From positions 62,001 to 126,000 of the forward strand of contig CACLUX010000002.1 of assembly GCA_902610255.1 (NCBI GenBank): DNA of 64,000 nt, written 5' to 3'. The notes below the pieces were generated by a model. The model was given only the letters and a program-made list of their open reading frames with translations. It did not search any database and had not been told where the DNA came from. This stretch comes from an uncultured Alphaproteobacteria bacterium (lineage in GTDB: Bacteria > Pseudomonadota > Alphaproteobacteria > HIMB59). Each line of letters opens with the position of its first letter. Within the stretch, counting starts at the first letter, position 1. The position numbers and the translations under genes are program-made. Positions 1-9,054 of the stretch are shown one piece after another.

Positions 1-1510
1 TACTCTCTGAGTTTAATACTAATAATGCTGCAATATAATTCTTTTGTTCACCAAAGACACAGGCTTGTTCTATCTCAGGGGATAAAGTTAGTAGATTTTC
101 AATCTTAGATGGTGCTATATTATCACCTCCTAGAGAAACTATTATATCCTTTTTACGATCTGTAATTTTAAGATAATTGTCCTCATCAAATTCACCAATA
201 TCGCCCGTATAGAGCCAACCATTTTTTATAGTTTGCTCAGTAGCTTCTTTATTATTCCAATAACCCAGCATAAGGTTCTCCCCTTTAACTAATATTTCAC
301 CATCATCTGCTAATTTAACTTCAACTCCAGGAAATATAGGACCGACTGTATCAACTTTTACCTTATTTAATAAATTGCAGCTTACAACTGGTGAGGTTTC
401 TGTTAAGCCATAACCTTGTAAAGTCTTTAAACCAAGGGCATTAAGAGCCTCCCCTACTTGACTATCAAGAGGTCCTCCACCTGATATAAAAGCCTCTAAT
501 CTGCCGCCAAAATTATTTTTTACTTTTTTTCTGACTAATTTATCTAACATTAGGTTAATTATATTTTCACTAAAACTTAATTTAATATTTTTAAATTTTT
601 TTGTTCCTAGCTGGATAGTCTTATTAAATAAATTTTGTTTAAAATTTGACTGATTTTTCAGATTAATCTTCATTTTTGCATGGAGATTATTATAAAATCT
701 TGGAACGGCAGTCATTATATGAGGTTGTGCAATTTTTACTGTAGGCAGAAGTGTTTCAATACTTTTATTATAAAATACTTTTGCTTCTAAAATAATCTGA
801 ACAAATTGAACTGCATGTTCATATGAATGAGATAAAGGTAACCAAGTTAGAAAGGTTAAATCAGGACTCTTTATAGTTTTAAGAAGTTCATATGCTCCTT
901 CACAATTACTTAATATGCCCCCGTGACTTAAAATAACACCTTTCGGTAATCCTTGCGTACCTGAGGTGTAAATAATGCAAGCTGGATCTGTGCGCTTAAT
1001 TTCTTTAATTTTTTCTCTGTTATTATCTTTATTGTCATCTGTTAAGTCATTTAAAAATACTAAATTTGAAATTGAATTTTTTTCAAAATAATCAAAACAT
1101 AAGATAAAATTGAAATTATATTTAACTTTTTCGCTAGCGGTTAAAATTGTCTGAAGTAGATTTTTATTTGAAACTATTAAACCAACAGGCTGAGAGTCAT
1201 TTAAAATATGCTCAAAATCTCTTGATGTATAAGTAGTATAGTTAGGAACACAAATAAGTTTATTGGACATTATAGCGATATCAGAGGCCATCCATTCAGG
1301 TCTATTTTCTGAAACCAATAAAACTCTCTCTAATTCACCTAAATATTTGTTTGCTAAAAAATTATGTATTTTTTTTGTTAGATTTTTTGTCTCTAACCAA
1401 CTCATTGAGACAACTTGATTGTTTGAGTCGAGTTTTAGTAAGTGTTGATTATTTTCGTTCTTATCTGCTTGAAAATAAAATAGTTCTGGAAGATTATTAA
1501 ATTTATTCAT
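1..1510 (-). CDS. AMP-forming long-chain acyl-CoA synthetase (FadD-like), C-terminus beyond window edge
   Basis: Minus-strand open frame from ATG at 1510 to the window edge, absent from ORF track; translation starts MNKFNNLPELFYFQADKNE and contains the AMP-binding motif IIYTSGTQGLPKG. Confidence 0.88.
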   Translation of the reverse strand, partial: MNKFNNLPELFYFQADKNENNQHLLKLDSNNQVVSMSWLETKNLTKKIHNFLANKYLGELERVLLVSENRPEWMASDIAIMSNKLICVPNYTTYTSRDFEHILNDSQPVGLIVSNKNLLQTILTASEKVKYNFNFILCFDYFEKNSISNLVFLNDLTDDNKDNNREKIKEIKRTDPACIIYTSGTQGLPKGVILSHGGILSNCEGAYELLKTIKSPDLTFLTWLPLSHSYEHAVQFVQIILEAKVFYNKSIETLLPTVKIAQPHIMTAVPRFYNNLHAKMKINLKNQSNFKQNLFNKTIQLGTKKFKNIKLSFSENIINLMLDKLVRKKVKNNFGGRLEAFISGGGPLDSQVGEALNALGLKTLQGYGLTETSPVVSCNLLNKVKVDTVGPIFPGVEVKLADDGEILVKGENLMLGYWNNKEATEQTIKNGWLYTGDIGEFDEDNYLKITDRKKDIIVSLGGDNIAPSKIENLLTLSPEIEQACVFGEQKNYIAALLVLNSES

Positions 1511-2321
1511 CATTAATTATAGTTTCATAAAATTCATCCATCTTATTCATTAAATTTTCATCATAAGTTACTAAATGTTCATTCTCATCAACAAAATAAC
1601 TACTTTTAGGTGTATTTGCTAATTTGTACATTTTTTCACCCATTCTAAATGGAACAATATCATCCCCTATGGCGTGCATAATAAATACAGGGGAAATAAC
1701 GTTCTTAATCTTTTTATCACTTAAATACTTATCTTTAAGCATGATTGAAACAGGAAGGTATGGATAATGAAATTTAGCTGCATCAATCATTGAAGTAAAT
1801 GGCGCCTCCAAGATTAAACCCTTAAAATTATTATTCTGAGCTATTTCTATACTAACAGCAGTTCCTAAAGATTCTCCATAAATAATAATGTCCTTTTTAG
1901 AAATATTTTTTTCTTCAAGCCATTTTATAGCACTTCTAGCGTCATCGTATAAACCATCCTCAGTAGGTTCACCACCATTACCGCTATATGATCTCCAAGA
2001 GATAAGTAAAATGTTTTGTTCATATTTTGATAACTTGTTAATTTTATAAAATCTATTTTCAATAGGACCAGCATTACCGTGAAACATTAGTAATGTAGTT
2101 TTAGTATTAGATGGATGTTTATAAAAAATTGACCTTAATTTTATATTTGAGCTATTTTCAATAAATACTTGTTCCGCAGGGATGATTAGTAATTCATCAT
2201 CATAATTATCAATTTGAGGGATATAAAGAAGAGATCTTTGTTTTGTATAAACATAAAAGATAATTAAAAGGTATATTAATAATAATATTAAGATAATCTT
2301 AATTGTTAACGAGTAATTCAT
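1503..2321 (-). CDS. alpha/beta hydrolase (BEM46/ABHD13-like)
   Basis: ORF 272 aa; N-terminal TM, LLMFHGNAGP, nucleophile elbow IYGESLGTA, late His in NEHL. Confidence 0.82.
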   Translation of the reverse strand: MNYSLTIKIILILLLIYLLIIFYVYTKQRSLLYIPQIDNYDDELLIIPAEQVFIENSSNIKLRSIFYKHPSNTKTTLLMFHGNAGPIENRFYKINKLSKYEQNILLISWRSYSGNGGEPTEDGLYDDARSAIKWLEEKNISKKDIIIYGESLGTAVSIEIAQNNNFKGLILEAPFTSMIDAAKFHYPYLPVSIMLKDKYLSDKKIKNVISPVFIMHAIGDDIVPFRMGEKMYKLANTPKSSYFVDENEHLVTYDENLMNKMDEFYETIINDE

Positions 2322-2740
2322 TTAATTCTGTAAATAAACTTATCAAAATATCCATGGGCAGATTGAGGAAATTTTTTTAATTTAGAGAAATTAATTTTTG
2401 ATTTTTTATATTTGTAATAAATATGGCCTATAGATGGTATATTTTCATTTAAGGTACCTGTTGATATTGAGATATAATCATCTGAAGATTTTTTTTGAAA
2501 AAATAATGAACTTCCACAAATTGAACAAAAACCTCTTTTATAATGTTTACTAGAAACAAACCATTTTAAAGTTTTTTTACTTTTAAAATTTAGATTTTCT
2601 TTTTTTACTTTTGTATAAGAACTAAATTCAGCATTTGAAGCCTGGCACATCTGGCAATGGCAAAAAACTGAGTATCTACATTCATTTTTAATCTCAAAGC
2701 TAATTTTCTTACAAAGACACGAGCCTTTAATTTTTTTCAT
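2318..2740 (-). CDS. GFA (glutathione-dependent formaldehyde-activating)/CENP-V family protein
   Basis: ORF 140 aa with zinc-binding cysteines: KGSCLCKKI, CHCQMCQ, FCSICGSSLFF. Confidence 0.82.
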   Translation of the reverse strand: MKKIKGSCLCKKISFEIKNECRYSVFCHCQMCQASNAEFSSYTKVKKENLNFKSKKTLKWFVSSKHYKRGFCSICGSSLFFQKKSSDDYISISTGTLNENIPSIGHIYYKYKKSKINFSKLKKFPQSAHGYFDKFIYRIK

Positions 2741-2994
2741 TTATTCATCATTTTGTGCTTTGCTAAAGATATGCCGTTTTTTATTTTATAATCGTATGAC
2801 TCTTCAAATGATGATAACTGCCAACCAGAAAGTCTATTTTTTAACTCAGAAATATTATTTATTTTCCATTCATTTGTAGTATTTTCGTCTTTCCATATAG
2901 CTTTTTCTTCAGAAGTTCTTGCACAACCATAACAATATCCAGTAGATGGATCAGTTTTGCATATTGAGATACAAGGTGAAACTATCTTTTCCAT
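2737..2994 (-). CDS. DUF1289 domain protein
   Basis: ORF 85 aa; VSPCISICKTDPSTGYCYGCARTSEE matches the DUF1289 four-Cys pattern. Confidence 0.82.
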   Translation of the reverse strand: MEKIVSPCISICKTDPSTGYCYGCARTSEEKAIWKDENTTNEWKINNISELKNRLSGWQLSSFEESYDYKIKNGISLAKHKMMNK

Positions 2995-3026
2995 ATGTTT
3001 ATTATATCCAAATAAACCCTAATATC

Positions 3027-3077
3027 ATTGAAAATTATTTTTAATTGAAAAAAAATGCTAATTGAAAAATTAAAAAA
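3027..3077 (+). repeat. three imperfect tandem 17-bp units (ATTGAAAA...) upstream of tRNA-Asn, possible promoter elements
   Basis: ATTGAAAA begins at exactly 3027, 3044 and 3061: ATTGAAAATTATTTTTA / ATTGAAAAAAAATGCTA / ATTGAAAAATTAAAAAA. The last TTGAAA lies 16 nt from TAGTTT. Confidence 0.5.
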
Positions 3078-3099
3078 TTATTGTAGTTTGATGCAACGT

Positions 3100-3174
3100 T
3101 CCGCAGTAGCTCAGCGGTAGAGCATTCGGCTGTTAACCGACAGGTCGTAGGTTCGAATCCTACCTGCGGAGCCA
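3100..3174 (+). tRNA. tRNA-Asn(GTT)
   Basis: Cloverleaf TCCGCAG...CTGCGGA-G-CCA; anticodon loop CTGTTAA; T-arm GGTTCGAATCC. Confidence 0.96.
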
Positions 3175-3181
3175 GTTTCTT

Positions 3182-4093
3182 ATGAACTCCAAACACCTCT
3201 TATCTACTTTATGTCTCATAGTAGCATCAATAATTTGGGGTACTGCATTTGTGGCTCAAACTACAGGAATGGAATTTATCGGTCCACTAACTTTTACAAA
3301 TATGCGTTTTTTAATTGGTGGAATAATAGTTTTACCTTTTGCTTTTTATGAAATTAATAAAATTAAAAATCTTAAAAATAAAAAAAAATTTATATTCATA
3401 GTGCTTTTAACTGGTTTAAGTTTATTATTAGGAACTTACCTTCAACAATATGCTTTACAGTACACTAAAGTAGGAAATGCAGCTTTCTTAACTATATTAT
3501 ATGTTCCATTTGTTCCAATAATATCGAGATTGTTTTTAAAAAAGAAAATACACTGGAGTATATGGCTATCCGTATCAATATGTCTTGTAGGTTCTTATTA
3601 CTTAACTCTTGAAAATAGTTTTGAAGCACAATTTGCTGATATACTTGTAATTGTTTGTGCCTTATTTTTTGCAATACATTGCATTTTAATTGATGAATAC
3701 TTTGAAATTATAAATGCACCTTTTACTTTGGCATCATCTCAATTTCTATTATGTTTTTTTTATAGTTTGCCATTTATATTCATTTTTGAAAATCCTACTA
3801 TTGATGGTATATCAAAAGAAATTTTTGAACTTTTATATGTAGGTGTAATGTCAAGTGGGATTGCTTATACTCTACAAGTTTTTGGTCAAAGGTATGTAAA
3901 ACCATCTACAGCAGCAATTACATTTTCTCTTGAGGGAGTATTTGGATCGTTAGCAGCTTGGGTTATTCTTTCTCAATTTTTGACAAATGTTCAGATTTTT
4001 GGGTGTTTTTTAATACTTATTGGTGTGCTCGTAGCACAACTTTTGCCCTTTATTAACAAAGAAGCAGCCTTAAATAGGTTTTATAGTGAATAA
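3182..4093 (+). CDS. EamA/DMT family transporter
   Basis: ORF 303 aa, about 10 TM segments, N-terminal IIWGTAFVAQ signature of DMT permeases. Confidence 0.88.
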   Translation: MNSKHLLSTLCLIVASIIWGTAFVAQTTGMEFIGPLTFTNMRFLIGGIIVLPFAFYEINKIKNLKNKKKFIFIVLLTGLSLLLGTYLQQYALQYTKVGNAAFLTILYVPFVPIISRLFLKKKIHWSIWLSVSICLVGSYYLTLENSFEAQFADILVIVCALFFAIHCILIDEYFEIINAPFTLASSQFLLCFFYSLPFIFIFENPTIDGISKEIFELLYVGVMSSGIAYTLQVFGQRYVKPSTAAITFSLEGVFGSLAAWVILSQFLTNVQIFGCFLILIGVLVAQLLPFINKEAALNRFYSE

Positions 4094-4137
4094 ATAATTC
4101 TACTTTTTATCTAACAAATACAATAAAATTCTCCATT

Positions 4138-5499
4138 ATGAGTGAGGATAGTAAATTTTTTTTAAAAGACAGTGATGTGCCAAAACAATGGTACAACCTG
4201 GGAGCGGATTTAAAAGAGCCTATGAGCCCACCCTTAAATCCAGGAACAAAACAGCCAATAGGTCCAGATGACTTAGCACCTTTATTTCCAATGGAATTAA
4301 TAATGCAAGAAGTTACCCAAGAGAGATATATTGATATACCGGGGCCAGTTTTAGAGGCTTACAGTCGTTGGAGATCTACACCACTAGTAAGGGCTAGAGC
4401 TTTAGAGAAAGCATTAGATACACCAGCCAGAATTTATTACAAATACGAAGGAGCGAGTCCTTCAGGTAGCCACAAACCGAATACTGCATTAGCTCAAGCT
4501 TTCTATAATAAAGAAGCAGGTGTAAAAAAAATAGCAACCGAGACCGGTGCAGGTCAATGGGGAACAGCATTAAGTTATGCTGGGGCAGTATTTGGAATAG
4601 AGATAAAAGTATTCATGGTAAGAGTAAGCTATGATCAAAAACCTTACAGAAGAGCTATAATTGAAAGTTATGGTGGTAGTGTTGTAGCCAGCCCGTCTAC
4701 TGAGACAAATTCAGGTAGAGCCATACTTGAAAAGGATCCTAATAGTTCTGGTTCACTAGGTATTGCTATATCTGAAGCAGCTGAAGTTGCAGCTACAAAT
4801 GATGATACAAAATATGCATTAGGTAGTGTTCTCAACCATGTTTTAATGCATCAATCTATAATTGGGCAAGAGGCACTTTTACAAATGGAAATGGCCAATG
4901 ATTATCCGGATATTGTAATAGGATGTACTGGTGGAGGAAGTAATTTCTCAGGTTTATGTAATCCTTTTTTAGGAAAAAAATTTAGAGGAGAACAAGATGT
5001 TCATGCTATTGCAGTTGAGCCATCTTCTTGCCCTTCTTTAACTAAAGGTAAATATTCCTATGACTTTGGTGATACTCTAAAATCTGCACCATTGTTGAAG
5101 ATGCACACATTAGGCTCTGATTTTATGCCATCGCCCACGCATGTAGGTGGACTAAGGTATCATGGAATGTCTCCAATGTTATCGCATTTAGTTCATAATG
5201 GTCATATGGAACCTCGAGCTTATGGCCAAAAGGAGTGCTTAGAAGCCGGTATACAATTTGCTAGAACTGAGGGCATTATGCCTGCACCTGAAGCTACTCA
5301 CGCGATTAAAGGTGCTGTTGATGAGGCTCTTAAGTGTAAAGCCGAGGGTAAATCAAAAGCTATTTTGTTCAATCTTTGTGGGCATGGTCATTTTGATATG
5401 CAAGCATACATGGATTATTTTTCAGGCAATCTTGCTGAAGATAAATTCGATACTGATGCTTTTGAAGAGTCTATGGCATCAATACCTGTTGTAAATTAA
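4138..5499 (+). CDS. TrpB2-type tryptophan synthase beta-like PLP enzyme
   Basis: ORF 453 aa; GSHKPNTALAQA lysine motif, ETGAGQWG, GCTGGGSNF phosphate loop; N-terminal extension typical of TrpB2. Confidence 0.9.
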   Translation: MSEDSKFFLKDSDVPKQWYNLGADLKEPMSPPLNPGTKQPIGPDDLAPLFPMELIMQEVTQERYIDIPGPVLEAYSRWRSTPLVRARALEKALDTPARIYYKYEGASPSGSHKPNTALAQAFYNKEAGVKKIATETGAGQWGTALSYAGAVFGIEIKVFMVRVSYDQKPYRRAIIESYGGSVVASPSTETNSGRAILEKDPNSSGSLGIAISEAAEVAATNDDTKYALGSVLNHVLMHQSIIGQEALLQMEMANDYPDIVIGCTGGGSNFSGLCNPFLGKKFRGEQDVHAIAVEPSSCPSLTKGKYSYDFGDTLKSAPLLKMHTLGSDFMPSPTHVGGLRYHGMSPMLSHLVHNGHMEPRAYGQKECLEAGIQFARTEGIMPAPEATHAIKGAVDEALKCKAEGKSKAILFNLCGHGHFDMQAYMDYFSGNLAEDKFDTDAFEESMASIPVVN

Positions 5500-6770
5500 T
5501 TTACATTAGGTAAATCATCAAAATTTGATGTGTATGCGGGACTTAAGTTTTGCCGTCTAGTTATATAAAACTTTTCGTAGTTTTCTTTGGCAACACAAAT
5601 AGTCCCGCTTCCGTATCTGTTATTTAGATTATCAAATACTTTATTTACCCTAATTTTTTTTAAAATATTCTCTTCTGATTGATGGAAGAATAAATCTCTA
5701 TTGTATTCTCCCTCTGGAGTTAAATCTGAGAGTAAAACGCCTGCTTTTTTATATTTAATTTCTGGTTGATAAATAGATTTTAGTGCCTTTATAGCTAATT
5801 TAATCGTCTCAAATAAATCATTTGAGGGAGATATAAAATCAAAAGTCCTAGCTGCATGGTATTGTTTATTACTGTTGTTAAATTTATTTGAACGGATAAA
5901 TGTAGTAATTTTTTTTGCCTGCAAACCATCAGATCTAATTTTTTCTGAGGCTCTAGTTGCATAAGATATTATTCTTTTCTCTAAATCATGGAAACTTGTT
6001 ACATAATTTTCAAAAGATCTTGATACTCGACATTGTTTTTTTGGTTCAGATCTCTCTACTATGGGTATACATATTTCACCATGTAGTTCTCTATAGGTTC
6101 TCTCTCCCACTACTCCTAGGTGTTGCCTAACCCACCTTGGGTCTGTTTTGTATAAATCGTATGCGGTGTAGATACTATTTTTTTGAAGAAATTTCTCTAT
6201 CCTAGCTCCTATTCCCCAAATATCACCCACCCCTAATACCTTTAGGGATATTTCTATTTGTTTTTGATTTATAATTTCTACTACCTGGGATCCTAGTTCA
6301 TCTTTTTTAGCTAGATGGTTTGCTACTTTTGATAAGGTTTTATTGTTAGCTATTCCTATACTTACAGGTATGCCTATCCACTTCCTTATTATTTTTTTTA
6401 TTCCTTCTGCTCTTGAAACAAAACTTCTCTCTGAATATTTATTTAATATTAAAAAAGCTTCATCTATAGAATAAACTTCCAATCTATCACAATACTCTTT
6501 TAATACTCCCATTACCCTAGATGAGATATTTCCATATAAACTGTAATTTGATGAAAACACATGCACTGAATATTTTTTTATTATTTGCTTTATCTCAAAG
6601 AAAGGTACTCCCATTTTAATTCCTAATTTCTTAGCTTCAGAGCTTCTAGCTATGACGCACCCATCGTTGTTTGATAGAACTACAATAGGTTTTTTACTTA
6701 AATCGGGTTTAAAGATAGTCTCACACGAGGCATAAAATGAATTGCAGTCTACTAAGGCTACTATATTCAT
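5496..6770 (-). CDS. umuC: DNA polymerase V catalytic subunit UmuC (Y-family)
   Basis: ORF 424 aa; ALVDCNSFYASCE, YSIDEAFL, helix-hairpin-helix region, UmuC C-terminal region; follows umuD. Confidence 0.95.
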   Translation of the reverse strand: MNIVALVDCNSFYASCETIFKPDLSKKPIVVLSNNDGCVIARSSEAKKLGIKMGVPFFEIKQIIKKYSVHVFSSNYSLYGNISSRVMGVLKEYCDRLEVYSIDEAFLILNKYSERSFVSRAEGIKKIIRKWIGIPVSIGIANNKTLSKVANHLAKKDELGSQVVEIINQKQIEISLKVLGVGDIWGIGARIEKFLQKNSIYTAYDLYKTDPRWVRQHLGVVGERTYRELHGEICIPIVERSEPKKQCRVSRSFENYVTSFHDLEKRIISYATRASEKIRSDGLQAKKITTFIRSNKFNNSNKQYHAARTFDFISPSNDLFETIKLAIKALKSIYQPEIKYKKAGVLLSDLTPEGEYNRDLFFHQSEENILKKIRVNKVFDNLNNRYGSGTICVAKENYEKFYITRRQNLSPAYTSNFDDLPNVN

Positions 6771-7207
6771 TATTTAATAAATTGATGAATAACACTTGTA
6801 ACAACTCCCCATATCTCTAATTCTGTGTACTCTGATATTAATATATTTTTATATAGTGGGTTCTCAGCTTTTAGGACAGCAGAGCCATCTGTTTTAATAA
6901 CTAGTCTTTTGACAGTTAAATTTCCCTCAAATATAGCTATGACCACATCCCTACTTTTAGCTTCTAAACTCCTATCCACAACCAATATGTCACCGTCATT
7001 AATTCCAGCATCTACCATGGAGTCACCACTAGCTCTCATTAGAAAAGTTGATAAGTGATTTTTGATCAGTAGTTCTGATAAGCTTAGATTATTTTCTATA
7101 TAATCATCAGCTGGGGATGGGAATCCAGCTGAAATCTTAGACAAAACATAAGGCACAAAATCGAGATTATTGTCTTTGTTGGTTTTTACTGAGATATTTT
7201 TGTTCAT
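6770..7207 (-). CDS. umuD: UmuD, S24/LexA-like self-cleaving peptidase
   Basis: ORF 145 aa; cleavage site region AGFPSPADDY, catalytic Ser in RASGDSM and Lys in NLTVKRL. Confidence 0.93.
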   Translation of the reverse strand: MNKNISVKTNKDNNLDFVPYVLSKISAGFPSPADDYIENNLSLSELLIKNHLSTFLMRASGDSMVDAGINDGDILVVDRSLEAKSRDVVIAIFEGNLTVKRLVIKTDGSAVLKAENPLYKNILISEYTELEIWGVVTSVIHQFIK

Positions 7208-7216
7208 ATTTTGTTC
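7202..7216 (-). promoter_or_regulatory. predicted LexA SOS box of alphaproteobacterial type (GTTC-N7-GTTC)
   Basis: Plus-strand GTTC ATATTTT GTTC; on the coding strand GAAC-AAAATAT-GAAC, spanning the umuD ATG at 7207-7205. Confidence 0.75.
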
Positions 7217-7272
7217 TTTTATAAACTATCACAGGCCCGAAAGAAATAAAAAAATATTTAGAGCGAAACCTA

Positions 7273-7545
7273 TTATTCGTCGCTATGTGAATTGATTTTT
7301 TGGTTAACAATAGCCAGTTGCTCACACAAAGACTTAGTATGAGAGATAAACACGTATAAAACCAAATAAAGAGATATAAAAATCAATATAAAATCAAGAT
7401 TGATTAAATTAGGTGTTTTTAAAAAAATCTTATTGATAAGCACAGAACCTATAAAACTAGTAACAAAAGGTGCTAATCTTGAAAAAATAAGGAAATTACG
7501 AATTAGTATATTCCTTTGGCTGTATAAATTTGTGTTATCTTCCAT
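7273..7545 (-). CDS. hypothetical small membrane protein
   Basis: ORF track start 7641 overlaps the divergent MOSC gene; more likely start is MEDNTN at 7545. Two hydrophobic segments. No family recognised. Confidence 0.5.
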   Translation of the reverse strand: MEDNTNLYSQRNILIRNFLIFSRLAPFVTSFIGSVLINKIFLKTPNLINLDFILIFISLYLVLYVFISHTKSLCEQLAIVNQKINSHSDE

Positions 7546-7575
7546 AAATATAAAATAGAGTAAATATATTAAAAA

Positions 7576-8022
7576 ATGGGGAGAATTAAAGCAATCAATA
7601 TTAGTAATCTTGATGGAGAAAATACTTTTTATATAAATCAAGCAATCTTAAACAAAAACAAGGGTATTGTTAATGACAGATATTACGGAAATTTTAAGAA
7701 TAATTACGAACAAGTAACATTTATAGAGTCTGAAAAAATTGATGATTTTAATAAGAAAATAAAAAAAAAGTTAGACTATAAAGATTTTAGAAGAAATATA
7801 ATTACATCAGGTATTAACTTGAACCAATTATTAGATAAAAAAATACAAATTAATAATGTAGTGTTTAAAATACATGAGTTATGTCAACCGTGTAAATATC
7901 TTCAAAATAAATTAGAAATAAAAAATCTAGTTAAACTTTTAGCATTTAAAAGTGGAGTACGTGCAAAAATATTGATGTCTGGAGAGATTTCAGTAAATGA
8001 TCAAATTAAAATAATAAAATAG
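7576..8022 (+). CDS. short MOSC-domain protein
   Basis: ORF 148 aa; GIVNDRYYGN, FRRNIITSGINLNQLLDK, CQPCKYLQ are MOSC-like motifs. Confidence 0.75.
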   Translation: MGRIKAINISNLDGENTFYINQAILNKNKGIVNDRYYGNFKNNYEQVTFIESEKIDDFNKKIKKKLDYKDFRRNIITSGINLNQLLDKKIQINNVVFKIHELCQPCKYLQNKLEIKNLVKLLAFKSGVRAKILMSGEISVNDQIKIIK

Positions 8023-9054
8023 TTACTCCCAAATATCGAAAAAGTTTCTTGTTTTTCCAGGAGTTAATATAGATAAAGGATTAAATATAAAGTCTGTTTT
8101 GTTACCATTCTTTTTTACTTTAAAATCAGCGGCCAGAAGGCTTTCTTCAACATTTTTTCCAAATAACTCACTTAAAAAAGGTACATTTTTAAAATTCTTT
8201 TCAAATAAATATAATGGGCCATAAGTGCCGTTTACTGTTGCAGTTTTTTCAGAAGGATTTGCCTCACCTTTAAAGGAAAAGGCAACTGTTCCACCCAACA
8301 TCATCGCATGATCAAAGCTAAAAACTTTGCCTTTCTTCTGAACAGGTACTTCTAAATAATTAAACTCATCTTGGGAATTTTGTAAGACTGAAAAAATGTC
8401 CAACATTCTTGATGTAAAAAGTAAATTGTAAAATTTTGAATTTTTATCAATACTAAAATCTTTAACCTTAATATTCATATCGTAATCATTGAATTTTCTA
8501 AAAGACCCTTTACCGATTAGAGCTCCTCCATTCATATTTTTAGATATTTTTTGAGCATAAAAAAATTGTCCAGCATTTTTTGAAAATAAATAAATTTGTT
8601 TATTTCCATCTAATTGAGGAAGAATTGATAATTCAAATTCTTTTTTACTGTCGTAGAACATCATTGACTCAAAACCTTTATCATAAATGAAATTAAGTTT
8701 ATTAGAAAAAAGAGAATATTCATCTGAAATTGTCATTTCAGATATTTCCCAGTTGAAGTTAATTTTCTTTGATAATTTTTTATTTTTTTGCGGTTTAGGA
8801 AAAACTTTTTTAAAATTATCAAAAGATATTAGGTCAGTATTTAAAATAATATAAATCTCATTATTATGGTAATTTATAATTCCAAAATTTCTTTGATCGT
8901 TGATTTTTAAATCAAATTTAATTTCTTTTATTTGATTACCTTCAAAATCAATTTCTAATAAATTATCTCCTTTCTGAAAACTAAAATCATAAGCAAATGT
9001 TTTAAATGGTAAAATTAATAAAGCTAAAATTTTTAAAAAATAAGATTTATGCAT
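8023..9054 (-). CDS. AsmA-like C-terminal-domain protein, short form
   Basis: ORF 343 aa with signal peptide; C-terminal NGTYGPLYLFEKNFKNVPFLSELFGKNVEESLLAADFKVK...FNPLSILTPG resembles the C-terminal domain of long alphaproteobacterial AsmA-like proteins. Confidence 0.6.
   Translation of the reverse strand: MHKSYFLKILALLILPFKTFAYDFSFQKGDNLLEIDFEGNQIKEIKFDLKINDQRNFGIINYHNNEIYIILNTDLISFDNFKKVFPKPQKNKKLSKKINFNWEISEMTISDEYSLFSNKLNFIYDKGFESMMFYDSKKEFELSILPQLDGNKQIYLFSKNAGQFFYAQKISKNMNGGALIGKGSFRKFNDYDMNIKVKDFSIDKNSKFYNLLFTSRMLDIFSVLQNSQDEFNYLEVPVQKKGKVFSFDHAMMLGGTVAFSFKGEANPSEKTATVNGTYGPLYLFEKNFKNVPFLSELFGKNVEESLLAADFKVKKNGNKTDFIFNPLSILTPGKTRNFFDIWE

Noticed and set aside
5258-5494. 78-aa plus ORF inside the TrpB2 gene, and 71-aa ORF at 12375-12590
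   Set aside because: Alternative frames of well-supported genes (TrpB2; PBP1A/RNase E region).
5496-7207. umuDC as a mobile or plasmid-derived element
   Set aside because: No integrase, transposase, terminal repeats or compositional break seen; overlapping neighbours indicate a resident locus.
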